From: Corynebacterium humireducens NBRC 106098 = DSM 45392
GTDB lineage: Bacteria; Actinomycetota; Actinomycetes; Mycobacteriales; Mycobacteriaceae
Direction of reading: 5' to 3'
Assembly (NCBI RefSeq): GCF_000819445.1
Contig: NZ_CP005286.1
Location: forward strand, 868,001-932,000
DNA: 64,000 bases
Shown piece by piece: positions 9,211-16,519 of this stretch. Numbering within the stretch: position 1 is the first letter of the stretch; the number at the start of each line of letters is the position of its first letter. Below the pieces are notes generated by a model that was not told the DNA's origin, did no database searches, and was given only the letters and a program-made list of their open reading frames with translations. The translations under genes and the position numbers were made by a program.

Positions 9211-10038
9211 GTGCGTAGCAGCAACCCTGTCATGAACTCACTCACCACCGCCAAGGGTGGCATCCAGCGCGGTGCCTACCCTGCGGGAGCGCCGCAGGGT
9301 TACCAGGACCCGTACTCCGGTTACGGTCAGACCACGACCGGTGACCGTCCGATGACGGTCGACGACGTCGTCGCCAAGACCGGCATGACCCTCGCGGTCA
9401 TCGTGGTCCTCGCCGTCCTGAACTTCAGCCTCGGCCTGGTCAACCCGGGTCTGGCGCTCATGCTCACCTTCGTGGGTGCCATCGGTGGCCTCATCACCGT
9501 GCTGGTGGCCACCTTCGGCAAGAAGTACGGCTCCGCCGCGGTCACCCTCATCTACGCCGCCTTCGAGGGCCTCTTCGTCGGCGGTATCTCCCTGCTCTTC
9601 TCCGGCGTCACCTTCGGTGAGTCCGCCGCCGACGCCGGTGTCCTCATCGGCCAGGCCGTCATGGGCACCCTGGGCGTGTTCCTGGGCATGCTCTTCGTCT
9701 ACAAGACCGGTGCCGTCAAGGTCACCCCGAAGTTCAACCGCATCATGACCGGCGCCCTCGTCGGCGTCCTCGTCCTGGCGCTGGGCAACCTGCTGCTGGC
9801 GGTCTTCACCGGCGCCAACCCGCTGCGTGACGGCGGCATGCTCGCCATCATCTTCTCCCTGGTCTGCATCGGCCTGGCGGCCATGAGCTTCCTGTCCGAC
9901 TTCGACGCCGCCGACAAGATGATCCGCGCCGGCGCACCGTCCAAGATGGCCTGGGGCGTCGCCCTCGGCCTGGCAGTCACCCTGGTCTGGCTCTACACCG
10001 AGATCCTGCGTCTGCTCAGCTACTTCCGTTCGAACTAG
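9211..10038 (+). CDS. Bax inhibitor-1/YccA (LFG/TMBIM) family membrane protein
   Basis: 275 residues: a Gly/Pro/Tyr/Gln-rich cytoplasmic N-terminus (about 1-50, AYPAGAPQGYQDPYSGYGQ), then seven hydrophobic helices. A late FDAADKMIRAGAPSKMAW segment is typical of actinobacterial YccA-like proteins. Bacterial members are pH-sensitive leak channels or protease partners; the role here is unproven. The GTG at 9211 gives MRSSNPVMNSL, and a downstream ATG (Met8) is an alternative. AAAGG lies about 14 nt upstream, a loose fit. A strong hairpin follows the stop. Confidence 0.88.
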   Translation: MRSSNPVMNSLTTAKGGIQRGAYPAGAPQGYQDPYSGYGQTTTGDRPMTVDDVVAKTGMTLAVIVVLAVLNFSLGLVNPGLALMLTFVGAIGGLITVLVATFGKKYGSAAVTLIYAAFEGLFVGGISLLFSGVTFGESAADAGVLIGQAVMGTLGVFLGMLFVYKTGAVKVTPKFNRIMTGALVGVLVLALGNLLLAVFTGANPLRDGGMLAIIFSLVCIGLAAMSFLSDFDAADKMIRAGAPSKMAWGVALGLAVTLVWLYTEILRLLSYFRSN

Positions 10039-10048
10039 CCGCGCACAC

Positions 10049-10081
10049 GAGAAATGCCCCGCCTGGTGCGGGGCATTTCTC
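10049..10081. terminator. bidirectional terminator between convergent genes
   Basis: A perfect 14-bp stem, GAGAAATGCCCCGC with its complement, and a 5-nt loop. The A/T-rich stem base (GAGAAAT / ATTTCTC) serves both strands. It ends the Bax-inhibitor-like gene on the plus strand and overlaps the stop codon of the convergent SRPBCC gene. Confidence 0.85.
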
Positions 10082-10628
10082 ATTCTCCGAGGTACAGCTC
10101 GAGGGTGCGTTGCGTCTGCGGCGTGTCGGCACCGGACCACTCCGCCGCCAACCGGCGGATGAAGGTCTCCTCCTCACCCTCGGCGGCGTCGGCGTCCATC
10201 GCCAGGTGGAGAGCCAGCGCAGCCAGGGAGCTGTCCCAGCCGATGCCGTTGACCGCGGGACCGTAGGTGTCCCAGTGTTCGTCGCGGGGCACGGTGTGGG
10301 TCAGCGTGAGGCGGGTACCTCGCTCGGCGGGGGAGAGGACGAGCTCCAGAGTGCCGGGGGTGCCGTCGTCCCACGCCAGGCGCAGGAGCTGCTCGGGCGT
10401 GCACGTGAGGATCTCCCCGGTGACGCCGCCCGCGCAGCGGACCGTGCCGCCGGCGCGCAGGTCGCCGGAGACCGGCTCGAACCAGTGCTCCAGCCGGGAG
10501 GGGTCGGTGAGGGCCTCCCACAGGTCGACGTCGGAGGCGTCGTAGGTGCGGGAGAGGGTGACGCCGACGGTGTCGCCGTCGTCGGTCACCCCGCGGGTGA
10601 CCAGGGGGATCTGATCGAGCAGATGCAC
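10080..10628 (-). CDS. SRPBCC/AHSA1-like domain protein
   Basis: 182 residues. SRTYDASDVDLWEALTDPSRLEHWFEP and GGTVRCAGGVTGEILTCTPEQLLRLAW are typical of the AHSA1/START-like (Bet v 1) hydrophobic-pocket fold; WEALTDP.RL..WF is the family signature. Ligand and role are unknown. The only sensible start is GTG 10628, preceded by an AGAGGAG-type site. The gene lies 13 bp downstream of a lipoprotein gene on the same strand. Confidence 0.8.
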   Translation of the reverse strand: MHLLDQIPLVTRGVTDDGDTVGVTLSRTYDASDVDLWEALTDPSRLEHWFEPVSGDLRAGGTVRCAGGVTGEILTCTPEQLLRLAWDDGTPGTLELVLSPAERGTRLTLTHTVPRDEHWDTYGPAVNGIGWDSSLAALALHLAMDADAAEGEEETFIRRLAAEWSGADTPQTQRTLELYLGE

Positions 10629-10641
10629 GGGGGAGGCTCCT

Positions 10642-11109
10642 CTAGAGGATGATGTCGTCACCGTCGACGACAAGCCTCGTGAACACGAGGCCCTGCGGGC
10701 TGTGGACCGGTTCCGACAGTTCCACCTCGACGCCGCGGGTCCTCTCGAAGGTGCCGCGGGCGCAGGACGGGTCGCAGTCGTTGGTCTCGCGGGTGGCGGT
10801 GCCGGACGCCGAGGAGGCGGTCCACTCGTCCCACGTGATGTCGATGAGCCGGTCGTTGTTGTCGGCGCACGCCAGCGCCAGGCGGCCGGGGCGCAGCTCC
10901 GGGCTGCCGACACAGTCGATGAAGCCCGGCAGGGAGGCCGGGTCGACCGGGGTGCCGGTGACGCGCGCCGGGGAGGTGGGGGCCGCCACGAACTCCGTGG
11001 CGGTGTCGACCTTGAGGTCGGAGGGCTGCTCGTTCGGCGGGGAGCAGGCGGAAATGAGAACACCCAGGCCGAGGATGCTCAGGGCCCGGGTGTGACGGGG
11101 GAAGATCAC
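10642..11109 (-). CDS. secreted lipoprotein A (155 aa)
   Basis: The N-terminus MIFPRHTRALSILGLGVLISACS is a type II signal sequence with lipobox ISAC (acylated Cys22). The mature start CSPPNEQPSDLKVDTATEF is identical to that of the upstream lipoprotein B. The rest differs: a globular part with four Cys (FIDCVGS, ALACADN, NDCDPSC) and an ITWDEWTASSASG core. No family recognised. It probably sits on the outer face of the cytoplasmic membrane and is cotranscribed with lipoprotein B, 8 bp upstream. Confidence 0.82.
   Translation of the reverse strand: MIFPRHTRALSILGLGVLISACSPPNEQPSDLKVDTATEFVAAPTSPARVTGTPVDPASLPGFIDCVGSPELRPGRLALACADNNDRLIDITWDEWTASSASGTATRETNDCDPSCARGTFERTRGVEVELSEPVHSPQGLVFTRLVVDGDDIIL
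10997..11051. repeat. 55-bp direct repeat, copy 1 (in lipoprotein A)
   Basis: Positions 10997-11051 and 11257-11311 are identical over 55 bases, including wobble positions, and encode the shared mature N-terminus of the two adjacent lipoproteins. Perfect identity at silent sites, with unrelated sequence on either side, points to a recent partial duplication or gene conversion rather than conserved function alone. Confidence 0.9.
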
Positions 11110-11117
11110 GGTCGGTG

Positions 11118-11378
11118 TTAGTTCTGGACCGGGGCTTCCTCGACCACGACGCCGTCCTGGATGACCGTCGTGGTGTCCTCGACCTCGGTGACCTCAGTGG
11201 TCGTGGTGGTCGTGGTGGTGGCGGTACCGTTCTCGGCTGCCGGGGCCTGGAATTCGGTGGCGGTGTCGACCTTGAGGTCGGAGGGCTGCTCGTTCGGCGG
11301 GGAGCAGGCGGCCAGGGCCAGGGCGAGAGCGGCAGCGCCGACGACAGCAGCACCCTTACGGGCGAAGATACGGTTCAT
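11118..11378 (-). CDS. small lipoprotein B with Thr-rich tail (86 aa)
   Basis: MNRIFARKGAAVVGAAALALALAAC is a type II signal peptide with lipobox LAAC. The mature protein begins CSPPNEQPSDLKVDTATEF, shared exactly with lipoprotein A, followed by a low-complexity Thr tract and TTTVIQDGVVVEEAPVQN. I started it at ATG 11378, where the lipoprotein signal begins, rather than at an upstream in-frame ATG. It looks like a surface-exposed short lipopeptide; function unknown. Probably made by duplication of the gene 5' end. Confidence 0.8.
   Translation of the reverse strand: MNRIFARKGAAVVGAAALALALAACSPPNEQPSDLKVDTATEFQAPAAENGTATTTTTTTTEVTEVEDTTTVIQDGVVVEEAPVQN
11257..11311. repeat. 55-bp direct repeat, copy 2 (in lipoprotein B)
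   Basis: The second copy of the repeat at 10997-11051, 260 bp away in the same orientation. The flanking lipobox-coding sequence differs between the copies, so the repeat unit is just the post-Cys segment. Confidence 0.9.
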
Positions 11379-11418
11379 GGTGGGGATCCTCCCTGTAGTC
11401 ACTGATTCGGATACGAGA

Positions 11419-11943
11419 TTACTTGGCCGCGCGCGGAGTTGCGGCAAGTTGGGAGTCGTAGGGCTTCGCCGACTCCAGAGTCACCGTGATGGTGGCCCCG
11501 TTCGGGGCGGTGTACTCGCGGGTCTCGCCCTCGCGGGCACCCAGCAGGGCGGCACCCAGCGGGGAGTGCTCGGAGTAGGTCTCCAGGTGCTCGTTGCCGG
11601 TGGCTGCGGCGCGGGTGCCGATGAGGAAGGTCTCCTTCTCGTTCTCGTCGCCGTTGTAGTAGACGTGGACGACGGAACCGACGAGGGCGACACCCTCGAC
11701 GACACCCTCACGCTCGGTGGTGGAGTTGGCCAGCAGCTCGGAGATCTGCTTGATGCGGGCCTCCTCCTGGTCCTGCATCTCGCGGGCGGCGTCGTAGCCG
11801 GCGTTCTCCTTGAGGTCACCCTCCTCGCGGCGCTCGTTGATCTCGGCGGCGACGATCGGGCGGTGGTCGATCAGTGCCTGCAGCTCAGCCTCGAGCTTCG
11901 CCTTCATTTCCGGGGTGATGTACTGCTTGTGGTTGTCAGCCAT
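11419..11943 (-). CDS. greA: transcription elongation factor GreA
   Basis: 174 residues. The N-terminal coiled coil contains INERREEGDLKENAGYDAAREMQ, with the acidic tip that reaches into the RNA polymerase secondary channel. The C-terminal FKBP-like domain includes SPLGAALLGAREGETREYTAPNG. It stimulates cleavage of backtracked RNA by RNA polymerase. The C-terminal extension KPYDSQLAATPRAAK is typical of actinobacterial GreA. Its 5' UTR contains the inverted repeat CCGGTGTG/CACACCGG (12038-12045/12067-12074) around a TAAAAT -10-like box. Confidence 0.95.
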   Translation of the reverse strand: MADNHKQYITPEMKAKLEAELQALIDHRPIVAAEINERREEGDLKENAGYDAAREMQDQEEARIKQISELLANSTTEREGVVEGVALVGSVVHVYYNGDENEKETFLIGTRAAATGNEHLETYSEHSPLGAALLGAREGETREYTAPNGATITVTLESAKPYDSQLAATPRAAK

Positions 11944-12037
11944 AGCTACGTAGAGTCCCTGCCTTCCCTATCCCTCGGGCCGGTGGGAACATCATCCGGC
12001 GGGGAGCCCTTGCAGCCCCCGACACGCGCGTCACCCA

Positions 12038-12074
12038 CCGGTGTGAACAATTGTCAGGGATTTTAACACACCGG
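12038..12074 (-). promoter_or_regulatory. inverted repeat upstream of greA, possible promoter or end of DUF4307 mRNA
   Basis: CCGGTGTG and CACACCGG form an 8-bp stem with a 21-nt A/T-rich interior containing TAAAAT on the minus strand (12060-12065). It lies between the stop of the DUF4307 gene (12087) and greA, both minus-strand. It could terminate the former or be an operator around a greA -10; sequence alone does not decide. Confidence 0.4.
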
Positions 12075-12086
12075 CTGGGGCGGGGA

Positions 12087-12551
12087 TCACTCGGCGATCT
12101 CGGTCGGTCCCGCGGTGAGGTACGGGGGGATCGAGGTGGAGCAGCCGTAGACGCTGCCGGAGACCGGCAGGTCGCGGGAGGGGATGTCGACCTGGAAACG
12201 CTGGAGGGCGTCGCCGCCCGGCTGCACGAGGATCTCGCGGCGCCCGACCTCGGCCATCTCGTAGTTCAGCGCGGTGACGATGCAGTAGGAGAGGACGTCC
12301 GGGTTCTTGCGGGTGACGTCGACCCAGAGGCGCATGTTGTCGTCGGCGGTGCGCTCGTGGGAGACCATCTCGACGGTGACGTCGCCGCGCTTGGCGTCGG
12401 CGTCCATGTAGCGGGCGATGGCGACGGCCAGACCGGCCATGAGGACCACGGTGACGATGGCGATCATCTTGCTGCTGAGGTTGCTGCCCGACTTCGGGTT
12501 ACGGTCCGCTCCGTAGCGCTCGGCGGTGGTGTGGGCGGCGGGAGTGCTCAT
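12087..12551 (-). CDS. DUF4307 family membrane protein
   Basis: 154 residues: a short cytoplasmic N-terminus, one membrane helix (MIAIVTVVLMAGLAVAIARYM, about 29-49) and an extracytoplasmic domain with RKNPDVLSYCIVTALNYEMAEVGRREILVQPGG, matching DUF4307, an actinobacterial family of unknown function often placed between greA and mca, exactly as here. ATG 12551 is chosen because it begins MSTPAAHTTAERYG, the usual family start. It is divergent from mca. Confidence 0.85.
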   Translation of the reverse strand: MSTPAAHTTAERYGADRNPKSGSNLSSKMIAIVTVVLMAGLAVAIARYMDADAKRGDVTVEMVSHERTADDNMRLWVDVTRKNPDVLSYCIVTALNYEMAEVGRREILVQPGGDALQRFQVDIPSRDLPVSGSVYGCSTSIPPYLTAGPTEIAE

Positions 12552-12705
12552 GATCTTCCTCTGCGCTGGCTGGGCTGGATGGAGGGGTGACCGCCTCATA
12601 CTATCGGATGGTGCCCGTGAGCCCTGCTTTCCCATCGGGGGAGAGGGGCCACTAGGATGAGACGGGTTGACAACTCTCGATCCCCAGATAAGGACGCGAC
12701 TCACG

Positions 12706-13599
12706 TTGAGCGGATTCCGGCTGCTGGCCATCCACGCACATCCCGATGACGAGGCATCGAAGGGTGCCGCGACCTCGGCCAGGTATGTGGCCGAGGGCAA
12801 CCGTGTCATGGTGCTCACCTGCACGGGCGGGGAGCGTGGTGACATCCTCAACCCGGCGATGGACAGGCCCGGCGTGCTGGAGAACATTGTCGACGTCCGC
12901 CGGGAGGAGATGGCGGCCGCCGCCGCGGCCCTCGGCGTCGAGCATGTCTGGCTCGGTCACGTCGACTCCGGTCTGCCGCAGGGTGACCCGCTGCCGCCGC
13001 TGCCCGAGGGCTGCTTCGCGCTGGTGCCCGGCGAGGAGGTGGCGCGGGAGTTCGTCGAGATCATCCGTGAGTTCCGTCCGCACGTCATCGTCACCTACGA
13101 CGAGAACGGTGGCTACCCGCACCCGGACCACCTCAAGGTCCACGAGGCCTCGATGCTGGCCTGGGATCTCGCCGGCGACCCGGATTACGCCCCGGAGCTG
13201 GGTGCGGCGTGGACCCCGCTGAAGCTGTACTACACGCACGGTTTCGTGCACCAGCGCATGAAGATGTTCCACGATCTCCTGCTCGCGGAGGGGCGCACCA
13301 GCCCCTACGGCCCGATGCTGGAGCGTTGGCAGCGCAACCCCGCCGACATCATGGCGCGGGTGACCACGCAGGTGGAGTGCGGCGAGTACTTCCCGCAGCG
13401 GGAGGCGGCGCTGCGGGCCCACGCCACCCAGATCGACCCGGCCGGCGCCTTCCTGGCGACGCCGGCGGAGGTGCAGCGGGAGCTGTGGCCGACGGAGGAG
13501 TTCGAGCTGGCCAAGACCCGGGTCGCCACGTCCCTGCCGGAGGACGACCTCTTCGCGGGCATCACGGCGGAGAAGCTCGATAAGCTGGAAGCCAAGTAG
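12706..13599 (+). CDS. mca: mycothiol S-conjugate amidase
   Basis: 297 residues of the LmbE/PIG-L deacetylase family. The zinc site is visible as AIHAHPDDEAS and GGYPHPDHLKVHEAS (second HxxH-type motif); GERGDILNPAMDRPGV is typical of Mca. It cleaves mycothiol S-conjugates to release mercapturic acids, the actinobacterial detoxification route. TTG 12706 is preferred (AAGGA at 12690-12694, and it begins at the family's conserved LSGFRLLAIHAHP). TTG 12667, 8 nt after TAGGAT (12653-12658), is an alternative leaderless start. Confidence 0.92.
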   Translation: MSGFRLLAIHAHPDDEASKGAATSARYVAEGNRVMVLTCTGGERGDILNPAMDRPGVLENIVDVRREEMAAAAAALGVEHVWLGHVDSGLPQGDPLPPLPEGCFALVPGEEVAREFVEIIREFRPHVIVTYDENGGYPHPDHLKVHEASMLAWDLAGDPDYAPELGAAWTPLKLYYTHGFVHQRMKMFHDLLLAEGRTSPYGPMLERWQRNPADIMARVTTQVECGEYFPQREAALRAHATQIDPAGAFLATPAEVQRELWPTEEFELAKTRVATSLPEDDLFAGITAEKLDKLEAK

Positions 13600-13617
13600 G
13601 AAGAGACGGAAGAATCC

Positions 13618-13899
13618 ATGTTTGCTCTCACAGACCTCATGATCCTCGCCCAGCAGCAGCAGGGTGGCCCGCTGGGGCCGGAGTTCGGCAAGGCCTCGCC
13701 CATCGGCATGACGCTGCTGGTGCTGCTGGCCATCGCCGTGCTCTACATCGGCTGGGCCTTCCACCGCCGTTTCAGCCGCTACAACCGCCGCCGCATCTTC
13801 GCGGAGGCCCACGGCCTGGACCCCTTCGACCAGGAGGCCGTCGACAAGGCGATGGCCGAGGCCGGCCTGCTGGACCGCCGTAAGAAGAGCTGGTTCTAG
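13618..13899 (+). CDS. small membrane protein downstream of mca (93 aa)
   Basis: One hydrophobic helix (about 32-50, MTLLVLLAIAVLYIGWAFH) separates a Gln-rich exterior N-terminus from a basic cytoplasmic tail (RRFSRYNRRR) and a helical EAHGLDPFDQEAVDKAMAEAG segment. No catalytic motif; family function unknown, but it commonly follows mca. ATG 13618 has GGAAGA upstream. Its 3' end overlaps the promoter of the aro leader. Confidence 0.75.
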   Translation: MFALTDLMILAQQQQGGPLGPEFGKASPIGMTLLVLLAIAVLYIGWAFHRRFSRYNRRRIFAEAHGLDPFDQEAVDKAMAEAGLLDRRKKSWF

Positions 13900-13922
13900 G
13901 TCCGGGACGACTGTGCTACACT
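13894..13922 (+). promoter_or_regulatory. promoter of the aro attenuator transcript
   Basis: -10 box TACACT (13917-13922), 7 nt before the leader-peptide ATG, so the transcript should start at or next to that ATG. A weak -35 (TTCTAG, 13894-13899) lies 17 nt upstream, overlapping the end of the preceding gene. Confidence 0.6.
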
Positions 13923-13929
13923 GCGTGGC

Positions 13930-13977
13930 ATGTTCGTCCAGCGATTTTATTTTGGTGGGGCTCCGGGCCTGCAGTAG
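13930..13977 (+). CDS. aroR: Phe/Tyr-rich leader peptide of the aroF attenuator
   Basis: A 15-codon ORF encoding MFVQRFYFGGAPGLQ, with three Phe and one Tyr, including the consecutive FYF block (13945-13953, codons TTT TAT TTT, unusual in this GC-rich genome). It is leaderless (-10 TACACT 7 nt upstream) and lies 145 nt before aroF, followed by a terminator hairpin. By analogy to the ribosome-mediated attenuator described upstream of aroF in C. glutamicum, stalling at FYF when charged tRNA-Phe/Tyr is scarce would favour read-through into the DAHP synthase gene. Confidence 0.85.
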   Translation: MFVQRFYFGGAPGLQ

Positions 13978-14045
13978 CAGACTCGAACGCCTCGCCGTTT
14001 CGCGTGCCCACTGAACAGCACGAGACGACGAACACCCCGGAGCCC

Positions 14046-14093
14046 AAGCAGCACCTCCCCGAGAAATCGGGTCGAGGGGCTGCTTTTTCTTTT
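14046..14093 (+). terminator. attenuator terminator upstream of aroF
   Basis: AAGCAGC (14046-14052) pairs with GCTGCTT (14079-14085). The stem continues with CCTC/GAGG and CCCGA/TCGGG around a GAAA tetraloop, with small bulges, and runs directly into TTTTTCTTTT. This is a true intrinsic terminator lying between the leader peptide and aroF, i.e. an attenuator. The segment 13978-14045 would have to supply the alternative antiterminator pairing. Confidence 0.85.
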
Positions 14094-14122
14094 CCACCCA
14101 CCCGATGAAAGGCACCCACCAG

Positions 14123-15229
14123 ATGACCACCGCAGTCCGCTACCCGTCCACCTCCAACCGCCGCGTTCTCGCCTTCCACGACCTGCCCAGCCCGGAGGAG
14201 GTGCAGGCCCGCGCGCCGTTGACACCCGAGCAGGAACAGAGGGTGGAGAGGGACAGGCAGGAGATCGCCGACGTCTTCCGCGGTGAGGACGACCGCCTCG
14301 TCGTGGTCGTCGGCCCGTGCTCCATCCACGATCCCGAGGCCGCGATCGACTACGCCCGTCGTCTGGCGCCGCTGGCGGAGACCCTGGCGGAGAACCTGAA
14401 GATCGTCATGCGCGTGTACTTCGAGAAGCCGCGCACGACGATCGGCTGGAAGGGCCTCATCAACGACCCGCACCTCGACGGCTCCTACGACATCAACCAC
14501 GGCCTCGAGCTGGCGCGTGAGGTGCTGCGCGAGGTGGTCAACCTCAACCTGCCGACCGCCGCCGAGTTCCTCGAGCCCAACTCCCCGCAGTACTGGGCCG
14601 ACCTCGTCGCCTGGGGCGCCATCGGCGCCCGCACCACGGAGTCGCAGGTCCACCGTCAGCTGGCGTCGGGCATGAGCATGCCCATCGGCTTCAAGAACGG
14701 CACCGACGGCAACCTGCAGGTCGCCATGGACGCGGTGTCGGCGGCCTCGCAGCCGCACTTCTTCTTCGGCACCTCTGACGGCGGTCGTCCCGCCGTCGTG
14801 GAGACCGCCGGCAACGAGAACTGCCACGTCATCCTCCGTGGCGGCACGTCCGGCCCGAACGCGGACGCGGAGTCGGTGGCGGGGGTCGTCGAGAAGCTCG
14901 CGGAGCGGACCGACACGCCGCGCCTCATGATCGACGTGTCGCACGCCAACTCCGGCAAGGACCATGTCCGGCAGGCGGAGGTGACCCGCGACGTCGCGCG
15001 GCAGATCGCGGACGGCAACCACGCCATCGCCGGCGTGATGATGGAGTCCTTCCTCGTGGGCGGCGCCCAGGACCTGGACCCGGCGAAGCTGCGCCGCAAC
15101 GGCGGTGAGGGGCTCGTCTACGGGCAGTCGGTGACCGACGCCTGCATGGACATCGGCACGACTGCGGAGCTGCTCAGCGAACTGGCAGCCGCCGTCCGGA
15201 CCCGGCGCGCGGGCCAGGCACTAGACTGA
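14123..15229 (+). CDS. aroF: 3-deoxy-D-arabino-heptulosonate-7-phosphate synthase, type I
   Basis: 368 residues of the AroF/G/H (type I alpha) family: VVVGPCSIHDPEAAIDYARR, RVYFEKPRTTIGWKGLINDP, MSMPIGFKNGTDGN and DVSHANSGKDH are all present, including metal- and PEP-binding residues. It condenses PEP with erythrose 4-phosphate, the first step to chorismate. ATG 14123 is used because AAAGG (14108-14112) is correctly spaced; ATG 14105 has no ribosome binding site. Expression should be controlled by the upstream leader, and activity probably by Tyr/Phe feedback. The symbol follows C. glutamicum usage; type I enzymes are named aroG in some genomes. Confidence 0.93.
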   Translation: MTTAVRYPSTSNRRVLAFHDLPSPEEVQARAPLTPEQEQRVERDRQEIADVFRGEDDRLVVVVGPCSIHDPEAAIDYARRLAPLAETLAENLKIVMRVYFEKPRTTIGWKGLINDPHLDGSYDINHGLELAREVLREVVNLNLPTAAEFLEPNSPQYWADLVAWGAIGARTTESQVHRQLASGMSMPIGFKNGTDGNLQVAMDAVSAASQPHFFFGTSDGGRPAVVETAGNENCHVILRGGTSGPNADAESVAGVVEKLAERTDTPRLMIDVSHANSGKDHVRQAEVTRDVARQIADGNHAIAGVMMESFLVGGAQDLDPAKLRRNGGEGLVYGQSVTDACMDIGTTAELLSELAAAVRTRRAGQALD

Positions 15230-15234
15230 GAGCC

Positions 15235-16002
15235 GTGAAACTGTCCCGCCTGCTCTATCCGCTCTACGAGGCCCGGCTCGTCCGCGAGCTCAGGGGTGCG
15301 CGGCAGCCCAAGCACATCGCGATCATGGCCGACGGCAACCGCCGTTGGGCCCGCGAGGCGGGGCATGCCGACATCAGCCACGGGCACCGGGCGGGCGCGA
15401 GGAAGATCGGCGAGGTCGTCCACTGGTGCGAGGAGACCGAGGTCGAGGTCGTCACCGTGTACCTGCTGTCCACGGAGAACCTGGCCCGGGACCCGCGCGA
15501 GCTGCAGCTGCTCTTCGACATCATCGGTGACGTCGTCGAGGAGCTCTCCGGCCGCGACCACACCTGCCGCGTGCGGCTGGTGGGGCACCTCGACCTGCTG
15601 CCGCCGGAGGTCGCGGAGCGGTGGCGCGCGGCCGCCGAGCGGACCTGCGACAACGAGGGCATCACCGTCAACATCGCGGTCGGCTACGGCGGGCGGCAGG
15701 AGATCGTCGACGCGGTGCGTGACCTCATCGACGAGGAGGCCGCCGCCGGCACCACGGCGGAGGAGATGTCCGGGAAGGTGACCGTCGAGTCGCTGTCCCG
15801 GCACCTGTACACGTCGGGCCAGCCGGACCCGGACCTGGTCATCCGCACCTCGGGGGAGCAGCGGCTGTCCGGTTTCCTGCTGTGGCAGGCCGCCTACTCG
15901 GAGATCTGGTTCACGGACACCTACTGGCCGGCGTTCCGCCGCATCGACTTCCTCCGCGCGCTGCGGGACTACTCCCAGCGCAGCCGCAGATTCGGAAGGT
16001 AG
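15235..16002 (+). CDS. short-type isoprenyl (cis-prenyl) transferase
   Basis: 255 residues with the UppS-family catalytic start HIAIMADGNRRWAREAG (Asp for IPP-Mg binding), STENLARDPREL, VGYGGRQEIVDAV, PDLVIRTSGEQRLSGFLLWQAAYSE and FTDTYWPAF. It builds cis-polyprenyl diphosphates for cell-wall lipid carriers. Actinobacteria have two paralogues; this shorter one resembles the Z,E-farnesyl-diphosphate-type member (inference). A GTG start 5 nt after the aroF stop suggests cotranscription. Confidence 0.9.
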   Translation: MKLSRLLYPLYEARLVRELRGARQPKHIAIMADGNRRWAREAGHADISHGHRAGARKIGEVVHWCEETEVEVVTVYLLSTENLARDPRELQLLFDIIGDVVEELSGRDHTCRVRLVGHLDLLPPEVAERWRAAAERTCDNEGITVNIAVGYGGRQEIVDAVRDLIDEEAAAGTTAEEMSGKVTVESLSRHLYTSGQPDPDLVIRTSGEQRLSGFLLWQAAYSEIWFTDTYWPAFRRIDFLRALRDYSQRSRRFGR

Positions 16003-16009
16003 GTTCCCC

Positions 16010-16519
16010 GTGGCCACCGTCCTCTACGAGTCCGCGTACGGCTCCACCGCGCAGTACGCGCACGCCCTCGCGGAGCGCCTCGGCGTCACCGCGGCGCCGC
16101 TTTCCGACGCGCCCCTGCCCGCCGGCGCCACCGGGCCCCTCATCGTCCTGTCCTACGTCCACGGGCCGAAGGTGCCGGCGGCGTCGTTCGTCTCCAGGCA
16201 GGACCTCGGGGAGCGTCCCGTCGCGGTGTGTGCGGTGGGCATGACGCTTCTCGACGTCGCCCGCGACAAGGACCAGCTCAAGGGCATGGTGCCCGCCGGC
16301 GTCGCGCGGTTCTACCTGCCCGGCCGGCTGAGCTACCCGACGATGTCGCGGCGGCACAGGATGATCATGTGGGGCATCGTCAAGGCGCTCCGGGCGAAGC
16401 GGGAGGCCGACCGCAGCCCCAACGAGCAGGCGATGATCGACTCCTACGACGCCGACACCGACCACGTCGACCTGCGGGAGCTGGACGCCGTGGTGGCCTG
16501 GGCGGAGGCGCGGGCCTAG
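16010..16519 (+). CDS. flavodoxin-domain protein (HemG-like)
   Basis: 169 residues. The N-terminus [22 protein letters not shown] is a flavodoxin phosphate-binding loop (T/S-x-T/Y-G-x-T type), followed by the [19 protein letters not shown] and [12 protein letters not shown] strands. The size and motif resemble menaquinone-dependent protoporphyrinogen oxidase-like flavodoxins, but no haem genes are nearby. GTG 16010 lies 7 nt after the previous stop. The 3' end overlaps the convergent coaA by 4 bp. Confidence 0.75.
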   Translation: MATVLYESAYGSTAQYAHALAERLGVTAAPLSDAPLPAGATGPLIVLSYVHGPKVPAASFVSRQDLGERPVAVCAVGMTLLDVARDKDQLKGMVPAGVARFYLPGRLSYPTMSRRHRMIMWGIVKALRAKREADRSPNEQAMIDSYDADTDHVDLRELDAVVAWAEARA

